From assembly GCA_027493875.1 (NCBI GenBank), contig JAOSJX010000028.1, positions 62,001 to 126,000 on the forward strand: a stretch of DNA of 64,000 nt, given 5' to 3'. This DNA comes from Deltaproteobacteria bacterium (lineage in GTDB: Bacteria > Lernaellota > Lernaellaia > JACKCT01). Under the pieces are notes generated by a model. It searched no databases, was not told the DNA's origin, and worked only from the letters and a program-made list of their open reading frames with translations. Shown here in pieces: positions 52,297 through 62,030 of this stretch (within the stretch, counting starts at the first letter, position 1; each line of letters begins with the position of its first letter). A program made the translations under genes and the position numbers.

Positions 52297-53444
52297 CGGG
52301 ATTTTTCCGGGAGAGGTTGTTGCTGGGTCGAACAGTGAATCGCCCCGAGACCCAACACGTAGTCGCACGCGTCGATGCCGATCACGGCGCGGTCCGGATA
52401 CGCGTCGGCCAGCGCCGCCAGCGCGGCGCGGTCGTTTTCGTCCGCGTAGGTCGGCACGAGAACGACGTTGTTCGCCACATAGTAATTCATATAACTCGCC
52501 GGAAGCCGGCGCGCGGCGGTTTCGCCGTCGCGCTCGAAACGGAAACGAAACGCCCTCGGCAGACGCACTGTCCGCACCTCGTACGGCGATCCGTTTTCGT
52601 CCCGCGCGGCCCGCAGGCGCTCCAGGTTTTTCCCGGAGCGGCGTCGCGAGCGGATCGTCGTCCGACGCGGCGAGCACGGTCAGAATCGTTTTGTCATCGA
52701 CGAAACGCGCGAGGTTGTCGATGTGGCCGTCGGTATCGTCGCCCTCGAAATCGACGTTATCGACCCAGAGAAAGCGCGTGACGCCGAGGTAATCGCGCAG
52801 TTTTTCTTCGAGATACCGCCGCTTCTCTTCAACCGTGCCGCCGGGCCGCTCGCGCAGCGAGAGCAGGCATTGCGACGCCGCCATCAAGGTTCCGGCGCCG
52901 TTGACCTCGATGCCGCCGCCCTCGAGCAGCTTCGCCGGGATGAAAGGTGGGAACCCGAGCAGTTCCGCCATGTGCCACGACACGGCGTTGTCGAGCCCCG
53001 CCTCGTCGCCGTAGTACTTTTCGCCTTTGCCGCCCCACGCGTCGAAGTCCCACTCGACCACGGCGATCCGGCCGTAGCCGTCGCCCGGATCGCCGGCGCG
53101 CGTGACGAAGATCGGGCCGTAATCGCGGATCCACACGTCGTTGTTGGGCACCACGTAGATGCGCGCCGTCACCTCGGGCACGCCCCAATCGTCCAGCACG
53201 TTTCGCGCCGAGGCCGCGACCGCTTCGTCGTGCGCGAGGACGTTGACGATTTCCGGCGGGCGTTTCATCCCCGGCCGCTCGCGAACGATCTCGCGGACCC
53301 AGCGCGCCATGACCTGTCGCGCGATATCGAGTTTTCCGGGCCAGGTCTCCGGATCGCGCGGCCAGGTGATCCACGTCGCCTCGTGCGTCGCCCACTCGGC
53401 GGGCATCGAGAAACCGAGTTCGCGCGGCGTGGGGGCTTAGTCAT
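52293..53444 (-). CDS. aguA: Agmatine deiminase (two frame changes)
   Basis: Hydrolyses agmatine to N-carbamoylputrescine. Motifs of the deiminase (PAD_porph) family: MPAEWATHEATWITWP, NNDVWIRDYGPIF, EGGGIEVNG, DGHIDN and the catalytic Cys in GAIHCSTQQQP. The frame changes near 52632. A second one in the C5/G5 run at 53431-53435 would join the ATG at 53444 to TPRELGFSMPAEW; without it, the start is the ATG at 53406. The 53444 start overlaps the aguB stop, so I prefer it. The gene ends four bases into the PNGase-like gene. Confidence 0.92.
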
Positions 53445-54304
53445 CGGTCATTCTCGAAAGCAGTCCGCCGTAGGCGTCGATGCGGCGGTCGCGGAGAAAC
53501 GGCCAGCCGCGGCGCGCCGCCTCGACCTTCAACGGATCGCACTCGACGACGATCGTTTCCTCGCCGTCGCCGGCTGCCGCGATCATGCGTCCCATCGGAT
53601 CGCTCACGAACGACGCGCCCCAGAATTCGATCTCGTGTTCGACGCCGACGCGGTTGACCGCCGCGACGTACATGCCGTTGTGAATCGCGTTGCCGCGCAT
53701 ACCGGTCTGCCACGCGTCGCGGTACGCGGCGTAGGAGTCCGGCTCGGCGGGTTTCCAACCGATCGCGGTGGGGTAGAAAAGAATCCACGCGCCGGACAGC
53801 GCGGCCAGCCGCGCGGCTTCGGGAAACCACTGATCCCAACAGATCAAAACACCGATGCGGCCGATCGCCGTGTCGAAGGTTTTGAAGCCGAGATCGCCGG
53901 GCGTGAAATAGAATTTTTCCTCGAATCCCGGATCCTGCGGAATGTGCATTTTTCGGTAGAGGCCGAGGTCGCGGCCGTCCGCGTCCACGACGACCGCCGA
54001 ATTGTGATAGACGCCGGCCTGCCGCCGCTCGAAGTAAGGCAGCACGAGGACGACGCCGAGCTCCTTCGCAAGCGTTTGAAACCGTTCCAACGTCGGCCCT
54101 GGAATCGGTTCCGCGAGGTTGAAATGGCGCTCGTTCTGCTCGCGGCAGAAGCTATTGCGTCGTGAATAGCTCTTGCAGGCAAACGAGCTGGGCACCCTTT
54201 TCGGCGCATTCACGGATACCGGCTTCCGCGCGGACGCGGTTCTTCTCCGGCTCCGGCCCGCAGGCCATCTGCAAGAGCCCGATCTTATTGGTTTTCTTAT
54301 CCAC
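53437..54304 (-). CDS. aguB: N-carbamoylputrescine amidase (one frame change)
   Basis: Nitrilase-superfamily enzyme that converts N-carbamoylputrescine to putrescine, completing the route with aguA. Catalytic triad: Glu in CLQELF, Lys in LYRKMHIPQDPGF, Cys in LICWDQWFPEAARL. About 290 residues. An apparent TAG at 54152-54154 comes from a frame change in the catalytic loop; the alternative frame resumes with FCREQNE. The start is a GTG (54304) ten bases after GGAGG. The leader just upstream is one of two near-identical copies. Confidence 0.92.
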
Positions 54305-54314
54305 TTCCGGAGAA

Positions 54315-54387
54315 CCTCCAACGCGTACCACCGTTGACGAAGCGTACTTTAGTGGATTTTCAAACGTCTTGAAATGCGCGTCTTTGG
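54315..54387 (-). repeat. aguB leader repeat, copy A
   Basis: About 73 bases carrying the GGAGG ribosome site (minus strand) of aguB. It matches copy B (54600-54673) with three mismatches and one indel. Similar but weaker matches continue for about 200 bases in each unit. Confidence 0.85.
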
Positions 54388-54567
54388 GGCGCATTCAACA
54401 GCCCCGAGGCAAACTTAGGTCGGATGTTTCCGACATGCGTCTCGAAACGATCGTGCGATTCAGATATGTGAGGCTACCGTCCGACGTGCAGGCAAGTATC
54501 AAGTCGAATGCCCGCCGGCCCCAATAGCACAACCTTCAATATGTTTTTTGCACCATTATCGCGCCAG

Positions 54568-54590
54568 AAATAGGTGACTGTCCCCTATTT
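54568..54590. repeat. AAATAGG...CCTATTT inverted repeat
   Basis: A perfect 7-bp stem around TGACTGTCC. Text of this kind (GGGGACAGTCACC in reverse) recurs in many proteobacterial genomes. A degenerate version stands near 54855-54885, at the same place in the second unit. Confidence 0.65.
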
Positions 54591-54599
54591 CCCGGAGGA

Positions 54600-54673
54600 C
54601 CTCCAACGCGTGCAACCGTGGACGAAGCGTACTTTAGTGGATTTTCAAACGTCTTGAAATGCGCGTTCTTTGG
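54600..54673 (-). repeat. aguB leader repeat, copy B
   Basis: Second copy, 285 bases upstream of the first relative to aguB and about 95% identical over 74 bases. It leads to no gene. The 54305-54885 gap (580 bases) consists mostly of these two diverged units. Confidence 0.85.
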
Positions 54674-54885
54674 AAAGCCTTCGATTTCCTAACCCATACT
54701 TTTTCAGAACGATCCCGACACGCCCGTCTCGGAATGCCCGGACGATTCAGATAAATGATGTCAACGCTCGCCGTACGGCCAAGTATCCAGCCGACCACCC
54801 CACGACCCCTGAGCGCACTATCTCTATATTTATTTACGCCAATAACCCACCAGATATAGGTAATAGTCCTGCACATCCCTATTTG

Positions 54886-56264
54886 TCAATAAGGTGTGTC
54901 CCAGACCCCGGAGTCGCCGCTTTGCTTGGAAAACATATAGGTACAAATACCTAGTGGGTTCGCAAGTTGCTTTTCATCGTCCGGTTTACCAAACAATTCT
55001 ACCTTCTGCAAAGCTTGACGAATTATTTCAGAGCGAGCGCCGCGATCCGCTTTAATTTTCGACATTATATCATTGCGGAGATTGTCGTGTTTATTCAGGA
55101 GTATTGAGGATTTAATATATAATTGCGCCATAAATATATTCAGATTCGCCTCTTTGAGATCTTTGTAGCGCCAACCGATTTTCTTCGCCTCCCAAAAATC
55201 CGGGTTCGTCGCGTTCAAAATATAATCCTTCAGGTCCTCACTTTTGTATGCACGGCAAGCGAACGCCATGCTGAATGGAACGTAGCAAATTGCCTGAAAT
55301 GTCTCATCATCAATTTCGCCGGAAAATCTATTTTCAAGAAATTCACGCAACTTCAACGCGGCCTTTGCATTGGGAATAGCACCCAATCCAAATACCGCTC
55401 TTTTCCAGTCCGCCTTCCTGTCTTCGTCATTGAGTATTTTTTGAAGCTCCGGCACCAAATCGTTTATTCGTGGCTTTGGATAAAAGTTAAAAAGCATATC
55501 GAATGGTCTGGGTACGATTTATCCAGATAAGCCGCAACGGCGGAAGATGCGTCATGATCGTACTGGGCCGAACCACGGCGCCCGACATGCCATGAAAGCA
55601 CAATCCGCTGGACGGCGTACAACGACGTCATATAGAGCCCGAAATCAAAATCCGTTTCAATACTGGAGTTTAGTACGGCTAGACTGTATTCGTACGAATC
55701 CTTGCTGGTGATCCGCGCGAGCCCGTGCAGAAAAGCCGATGACAACCGCTTGTGTGTATATTCCGGCTTTAAGGCAGTTTTCCACGGAAGATTGATCTCT
55801 TTCCAATGAGTTTCGGAACATCCCGAAACAATGTATTCAAAAGCATTTTTATGGCCACGTGCTGCGATCTCAGAGATGGCCCGAACCGCGTCGGTGCAGA
55901 TAACGTCAAACAAAGATTCGTTAATATTTCCATCGAAACGTTTTTCGACGACGTCGACGATTGCCTGAAATCCAGCGGATTCCCCTTTAAGTCCGAGGGA
56001 AAGCAGGATATTGGATAGGTCGGCCGGCTCGTGCGAATCGGCGAGCCGCTTCAATAATTCGCGTTCGTTCATTCCCGGAAAAGGGTCATCGTAGGCAGGC
56101 TCGTAAGGGCTCTCCTGCGTCCCGGCCCTTCTAAAATCATGTTGGCCGTTTTCGTTCGCCGTCACGTCCTTCTTTTCGCAGGCGGTTACGATCAAACCGA
56201 CCAGTACGCACGCGGTAATCCGCGATAGTATGAGTCTTGTAATATCGCCGGCACGATGCGTCAT
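54886..56264 (-). CDS. Lipoprotein with two homologous alpha-helical modules (one frame change)
   Basis: Not recognised as a known family. About 459 residues. ATG at 56264 follows AGAAAGG; the signal peptide ends GLIVTACEKK, a lipobox. Two modules repeat one another: EKRFDGNINESLFDVIC in the first and ENRFSGEIDDETFQAIC in the second, each preceded by a Leu-Gly helix and followed by a 'W-E-x-K/I' helix and an LNxF/SSAF helix. The whole resembles HEAT-like repeats. The frame changes near 55510 (after YLDKSYP), where the two modules are joined; the repeat match is the evidence that they are one protein. GC is lower than in the flanking genes. Confidence 0.6.
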
Positions 56265-56304
56265 CTTAACCTTTCTCGTCCTCATTGAACGAGAGGGCCG
56301 ATCC

Positions 56305-57431
56305 CTAGCCCCCCTCGATTGAGTCGACTCTTTCACGCTTTAGAGCCTCCATCGCTTTTATAAACTGCTCTCTATTTGCATAGTAATATTTATATTCTAA
56401 GAATACGCTAAATTTCGCAAGGTTTATCAGTACCCTTCTTTGGTCATTGCCATGGTTTGATTTGTAAAAGCTCGCAATAGTAATTAATTTATTAAATGGC
56501 TCATTGCCGCCACTTCCAGGATGATCAAAGCTGCCCGGGTGGTCAAATATGAACACCCGTTTATCCAACTTTTTAGGATTGGTTTCCACCCGTCTAAGAA
56601 ATTGTTGACGGGATTAAATCGTGACTCCTCATCGCGCGGGTTTCGCATCGGCGGAATGGTGGGAGTCAGACCGACCATAATCGCTTTCGAATATCCGCAC
56701 TTAAACGCGATATCCAACGGATTCTTGTCGTCGGGGAAATGGATTCAATCCATTCTCGTTTTTCCGCGAAAGCCGCCTGGTACAATGACATTTCGCAGGC
56801 GCGGCGGTTTCCAGAGACGGAGGTCGGCCGCGGAACGCACGTTTTTCTCGTTTCGGCGATCAGTTCATTCAACCAGTCGATCTCAACAGAACAATTCCGG
56901 CTTGCTTCTTCTTGCTCGGCGGCCATTTTTTCCAGAAAGCGCCGAGACCATGCTTCCCCCGCGACCGGTTTGAAGTTCTCTTGCTCCTCGGTTTTCTCTA
57001 CGGGGAACAATTTGTAATCATTCAGTCGAACCTCTTGATCGGTCCACTCAAGTGAAAAGGCGGCAAGAGGAGAACGCCGAGGAAAATGATCGCGCATTCT
57101 TCACACTCGATCGTCTCCGACTGCGCCTTAAGAAGCGGTTCTTTTCCGGCTCGATACGAAATATCTCTTCCATCCGTTTGAATTCGTCGGGCGTGAAGTT
57201 GAATCGCCGCCCGTATTTAACGCCGTCCAGAATGAACCAGCCTTTTTCGATTTCGTCGGCGGTCAGCGTCGCCGCGGTGGGCGTCGGGCGAGCCTCAGGC
57301 GGGCCGGTTTGCGCTCCTGATTCTTTGACGCAGAAACCGGCGATGGCGACGCAAATGACAAGCAGCCAACCGGCCACCCGGCGCGGCCGGACGCTTCTCG
57401 TTTTGTTATCCGCACGACACGCCATTTTCAT
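56305..57431 (-). CDS. Hypothetical secreted protein (three frame changes)
   Basis: Not recognised. About 375 residues if four frames are joined (changes near 57100, 56745 and 56555). An N-terminal hydrophobic segment (AGWLLVICVAIAGFCV) acts as signal or anchor. The middle has FILDGVKYGRRFNFTPDEF and a charged helix region. The C-terminal part has a short direct repeat, FDHPGSFDHPGS, and ends VDSIEGG. The GC is lower than in flanking genes. It ends 41 bases before the lipoprotein at 56264, so the two are probably expressed together. The 235-base gap up to 57666 holds no other gene. Confidence 0.45.
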
Positions 57432-57611
57432 CGACTTCGCCGCCGAGGCCTTGGATTTTTCGTCCGGGGCTACCGGCATTATTTACGCCAACTCAAGAAC
57501 GGACTCATGCCGGGTTGCATGCTGATCGCGGTATAAGACTATCTCCAAACGCACCGACTTGAAATCTTGCCGTTTACGCTTCAGAACGATCCGCAAGTAT
57601 CCGATATTACT

Positions 57612-57648
57612 AGATATGGGGCCGTTCGGCTCCCAGCCGACCATATCT
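57612..57648. other. Nested hairpin upstream of the topoisomerase genes
   Basis: An outer AGATATGG/CCATATCT stem (57612-57619, 57641-57648) and an inner TCGGCT/AGCCGA stem with CCC loop (57626-57640). It ends 67 bases before the parE ATG, so it could be a leader structure or an operator. Confidence 0.45.
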
Positions 57649-57714
57649 TGACCGGGGCATTCATGCGTGGCACAAGAGGGCGCGACGAAAAAGGGGCGCC
57701 CGGAGAGCCTTAAG

Positions 57715-59606
57715 ATGGCGAAAAATCAGAGAGAACTGGAACTGGCGGCCTATACCGAGGACCACGTCCGCAGCCTGGACTGGAAGGAGCATATCCGCAC
57801 CCGGCCGGGCATGTATATCGGCAAGCTGGGCGACGGCAGCCAATTCGACGACGGCATCTACCTTCTCTTAAAGGAGGTGGTGGACAACTGCGTGGACGAG
57901 TTTCTGATGGGGGCCGGCAAGAAGATCGACATCGACATCGACGTGAAAACGGGCATCGTCAGCGTCCGCGACTACGGCCGCGGCATTCCCCACGGGAAAG
58001 TGGTGGAATGCGTCGCGAGGATCAATACCGGCGCCAAGTACGACGAGGGGGCGTTTTACCGCAGCGTCGGCCTCAACGGCGTGGGGACCAAGGCGGTCAA
58101 CGCGCTGTCCGATCATTTTCTGGTGGAATCGTTCCGCGACGGGAAGGTCAAGCGCGCGGAGTTCATCCGCGGCGAGATCAAAGCCGACCCGAAACCCGCG
58201 GCCGCGGGCGAACCGTCCGGCACGTTGATCCGTTTCCATCCCGATCCCGAAATTTTCAACGCGTTTTCGTTCGATCCGGTCATCGTCGAGGAACGGCTCT
58301 GGACCTACGCGTACCTGAATCACGGCCTCAAACTCAATTTCAACGGCCAGACGATCCAGAGCAAGGACGGACTGCGCGACCTGCTGGCGAAGGAAGTCGG
58401 CGACGAGGCGCGTTATCCGATCATCTACGAGCAGGACGACGAGATCGAGTTCGCGCTCACGCACACGGATTCCTACGGCGAGCACTATCTCTCGTTCGTC
58501 AACGGCCAATACACGCACGACGGCGGGACGCACCAGGCGGCGTTCCGCGAGGGCATCCTGAAGGGTTTCCGCGAGTTCTTCCGCAAGGAGATCGACGGCG
58601 GCGACGCGCGGGGCGGCGTGGTGGGCGCGGTGCTCGTCCGCATGCACGAACCGGTTTTCGAATCGCAGACGAAAACCAAGCTGGGCAGCACGTCCATGAC
58701 GCCGGACGGCCCGACGGTGCGTTCGACGGTGGAGGATTTCGTGCGGGACCGGCTGGTGAAGGCGCTGCACAAGGACCCGAACGCGGCGAAGCTGGTGCTC
58801 CAGAAGATCCAGCAGAACGAGCGCGAGCGGAAGGACATGGCGGGCATCAAGAAGCTCGCGGGCGAACGCCAGAAGAAAGCGAATCTGCACAACAAGAAGC
58901 TGCGCGACTGCAAGCTGCACTTCAACGACGCCAAGGGCGAGGACCGCGACCGCACGCAGGTGTTTCTCACCGAGGGCGACAGCGCGGCGGGAAGCCTGAC
59001 GAAAGCGCGCGACGTGCAGACGCAGGCGGTTTTCGCGCTGAAGGGAAAGCCGCTCAACTGCTTCGGGCTGTCGAAGAAGGTGGTGTACGAGAACGAGGAA
59101 TTGAACCTGCTCCAGCACGCGCTCGGGCTGGAGGAGGATCTGGAGGACTGCGTTACAACCATGTGATCATCGCGACGGACGCGGACGTGGACGGCATGCA
59201 CATCCGGCTTCTGCTGCTGACGTTCTTCCTGCAGTTTTATCCGGAGCTGGTGCGCAAGGGGCATCTCTACATTCTGCAAACGCCGCTGTTTCGCGTGCGC
59301 AACAAAAAGGAAACGCGCTATTGCTACAGCGAGCGCGAGAAACAGGACGCGATCGGCGCGCTGGGCGCGAAGCCGGAAATCACGCGCTTCAAGGGCCTGG
59401 GCGAAATCAGCCCGGACGAGTTCGGCGCGTTCATCGGCGAGGAGATCCGCCTGGAGCGCGTGATGCTGCACCCGGGCGAGGCGATCAAGGAAGTGCTCCA
59501 GTATTACATGGGCAAGAACACGCAGGAGCGGCGCGATTTCATCGTGGATAATCTGGTGATCGAACCGGTCGATCTCGCCGGCGAGGAGATCGGGGCGAGC
59601 GCATGA
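57715..59606 (+). CDS. parE: DNA topoisomerase IV subunit B, ParE (one frame change)
   Basis: ATPase subunit of a type II topoisomerase. About 630 residues. ATP site: [18 protein letters not shown], the lid loop [14 protein letters not shown] and the Lys of FEVQTKTKL-type [28 protein letters not shown] and [12 protein letters not shown], with GEISPDEF. The shorter length and the ...[16 protein letters not shown]... stretch resemble the Bacteroidota ParE. The frame changes near 59147 (a missing C). Start: ATG at 57715 after GGAG; a GTG at 57667 is in frame. Overlaps parC by four bases. Confidence 0.92.
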
Positions 59607-61713
59607 GCAAGCGCGGCAACGGCAAGGCGCGTCCGGCCCTTCCCAAGGCTCACGACAACGTTGAGATTCGCAACACCTACAAGGACTACTTTCTCCAGTA
59701 CGCGTCTTACGTCATCACGGACCGCGCGATTCCCGACGTCGAAGACGGTTTGAAGCCGGTGCAGCGGCGCATATTGCATTCGCTGTGGGAGAACGAGGAC
59801 GGCCGGTACAACAAGGTCGCCAACATCGTCGGCCACGCGATGAAATATCATCCGCACGGCGACGCGTCGATCTACGCGGCGATGGTGGGCCTCGGGCAGA
59901 AGGAACTGCTGATCGACACGCAGGGCAACTGGGGCGATCCGGTCACGGGCGATTCGCCGGCGGCGGCGCGCTACATCGAGGCGCGGCTCACGAAGTTCGC
60001 CAAGGACGTCGTCTTTCATCCGGATCTGACGACGTACAAAAAAATCGTACGACGGCCGGAATAAAGAGCCGGTCACGCTGCCCGTGCGCTTTCCGCTGCT
60101 GCTGGCGCTGGGGGCGGAGGGATCGCGGTCGGGCTGACGACGCGGATTCTGCCGCACAATTTCATCGAACTGCTGGAAGCGCAAAAGCCCATCTGCGCGG
60201 CGAATCGTTCACGCTGTATCCGGATTTTCCGACGGGCGGGATCGCGGACGTGTCGGGCTATCAGGACGGCCTCGCCGGTTCGCGCGTGAAGGTGCGCGCC
60301 AAGATCGAACCGGATCAAGGGAAGTCGGTCATCATCCGCGAAGTGCCGTACGGCGTGACGACGGAAAGCCTGATCGATTCGATCCTCGCGGCGCAGGACA
60401 AGGGGAAGATCAAGGTCGCGAATATTTCGGACAACACGGGCGCGCGGGTCGAGATCGTCGTGACGTTCCAGCGCGGCGTCGATATGGACAAGGTGATGGA
60501 CGCGCTCTACGCGTTCACCGAATGCGAGACGACGCTGTCGCCGAACGGGATGGTGATCCGCGACGGCAAGCCGGTGGCGATGAGCGTGACGGAGATGGTC
60601 CGGCACAACGCGGACCAAACGCGCGGGCTGCTGAAACGCGATCTGGAAATCCGGCGCGACCGCCTGGAACTGCGGTGGCACCACAAGAGCCTCGTTCAGA
60701 TATTCGTGGAGAACCGGATTTACCTGCGGATCGAGAAGGCGAAGACGTGGGAGGCGGTGTTGTCGGAGATCGACAAGGGCCTCGACCCGTTCAAGAAGCA
60801 GCTTCGCCAGGCGGTTACGCACGACGATCTGGTGATGCTGACGGAAGTGAAAATCCGCCGCATCAGCGCGTGGGACGCGGAGAAGGCGAAGGAAGAACTG
60901 AGCGCGATCGACAAGGAGATCAAGCAGGTCAAGGGATTCCTGCGCAAACTGACCGACTACACGATCGCGTATTTCGACCGGCTGATCGCGGATTACGGCA
61001 AGGGCCGCGAGCGGAAAACGGAACTGGCGTCGTTCGACACGGTGAAGGCCGTGGAAGTCGTCGAGCGCACCGAAAAGCTGTACGTCGAGCGCGCGTCGGG
61101 ATTTATCGGCACGGATTTGAAGGGAGGCGAGGAAGTGGGGCCGTGCTCGTCGATCGACAACGTGCTGGTCATTCTGGAGGACGGCGGGCTCTTTGTCAGC
61201 AAGGTCGACGGCCGAAAATATATCGGCGAAAAAATCGTCTACGTCCAGGTATTCGGCCCCGACGACCGCGATACGGTTTTCAACATCGTTTACGAACACC
61301 GCAAGAAGGAGCGCGCGTTCGTCAAGCGGTTTACGGTGGGCGGCGCGACGCGCGACAAACGCTACGAGCTCGGAAAAAGCGCGGGGGACACGCGCGTGCA
61401 CCACGTGTCGGTCGGGGGCGGGAAGTTCGTGTACGTCAAGCTACGGAAGAAGCCGCGCATCCGGACGGACCTTTATTTCCGGTTCGACGATTTCGCGGTC
61501 AAGGGGCGCGGGGCCGGCGGCAACACGATCACCAAGCACCGCGTCTCGAGCGCGCAGGACATCAGCGAGAACGTGTATATGAACCGGCTCGGCCTGGACG
61601 AGCTCCCGCCGCCCTCGGCGGCCGACGCGGAGGACGAGCCGGAGGAAATTGCGGCGCCCGAGACGAAGAAAAACGCGGAAAGAAGGCCGCGTCGGACAAG
61701 CAACAGAAATTGA
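59603..61713 (+). CDS. parC: DNA topoisomerase IV subunit A, ParC (three frame changes)
   Basis: DNA breakage-rejoining subunit, about 703 residues. The catalytic Tyr is in AARYIEARL, and the winged-helix Arg/His region is [13 protein letters not shown]. The stretch [20 protein letters not shown] and the later [15 protein letters not shown] are characteristic of Bacteroidota-type ParC. A long coiled coil (about 420-470) is followed by a beta-pinwheel-like C-terminus without a GyrA box. The frame changes near 60046 (A run), 60115 and 60188, and possibly near 61685 at the tail. It has a four-base overlap with parE. Confidence 0.92.
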
Positions 61714-61752
61714 TCTGACCTTGTGATAGGTTGACCGCGAAAGGAGGGCGCG

Positions 61753-61985
61753 ATGGGCCTCAAGCTGTCGATCAAGTACTGCGTTCAATGAAACTACCTC
61801 CCCGGGCGACCAGTTTGGTTGCCGCCGTCAAAGCGCGTTTTCCGGACGCCGATATCACGCTGATTGAGGGGTCGAAGGGCATTTTCGACATCAAGATCGG
61901 CGATACGATGATCTTCTCCAAATACGACGCGGGACGTTTTCCCGAGCACGACGAGATCCTCGACCTGCTCGCGCATCACGGCTGA
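61753..61985 (+). CDS. SelW-like selenoprotein, Rdx family (in-frame UGA, one frame change)
   Basis: Thioredoxin-fold redox protein of about 77 residues. ATG at 61753 stands eight bases after a strong AAGGAGG. Codons 9-13 read Tyr-Cys-Val-Gln-UGA, giving CxxU, the redox motif of the SelW family, followed by NYLPRATSLVAAVKARF. The C-terminal signature FSKYDAGRFPEHDEI is also typical. The UGA is at 61789-61791. Right after it the frame shifts by one base in the CCCC run at 61800-61803; adding one C joins YCVQUNYLP to RATSLV perfectly. A SECIS-like hairpin lies at 61805-61823. Standard calling would give only a fragment starting in the wrong frame. Confidence 0.85.
61805..61823 (+). promoter_or_regulatory. 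Putative bacterial SECIS element
   Basis: GGCGACC pairs with GGTTGCC (seven pairs, one G-U) around the loop AGTTT. The loop starts 20 bases after the UGA (21 if the missing C is restored). This fits known bacterial SECIS rules: an apical loop about 16-37 bases from the codon and a G among its first two bases. It would bind SelB to recode UGA as selenocysteine. Confidence 0.65.
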
Positions 61986-62030
61986 CCCACGTTTATTGCC
62001 CGCGCCCGCGGCGCCTGCGATACTCCGCGC

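Noticed and set aside
54150-54165. TAG within aguB as a possible pyrrolysine codon
   Set aside because: The frame that continues the conserved protein is not the one after the TAG; a one-base change explains it.
60040-60065. A real stop dividing ParC into two proteins
   Set aside because: Removing one A from the A7 run restores the conserved [12 protein letters not shown] stretch, so it is an indel.
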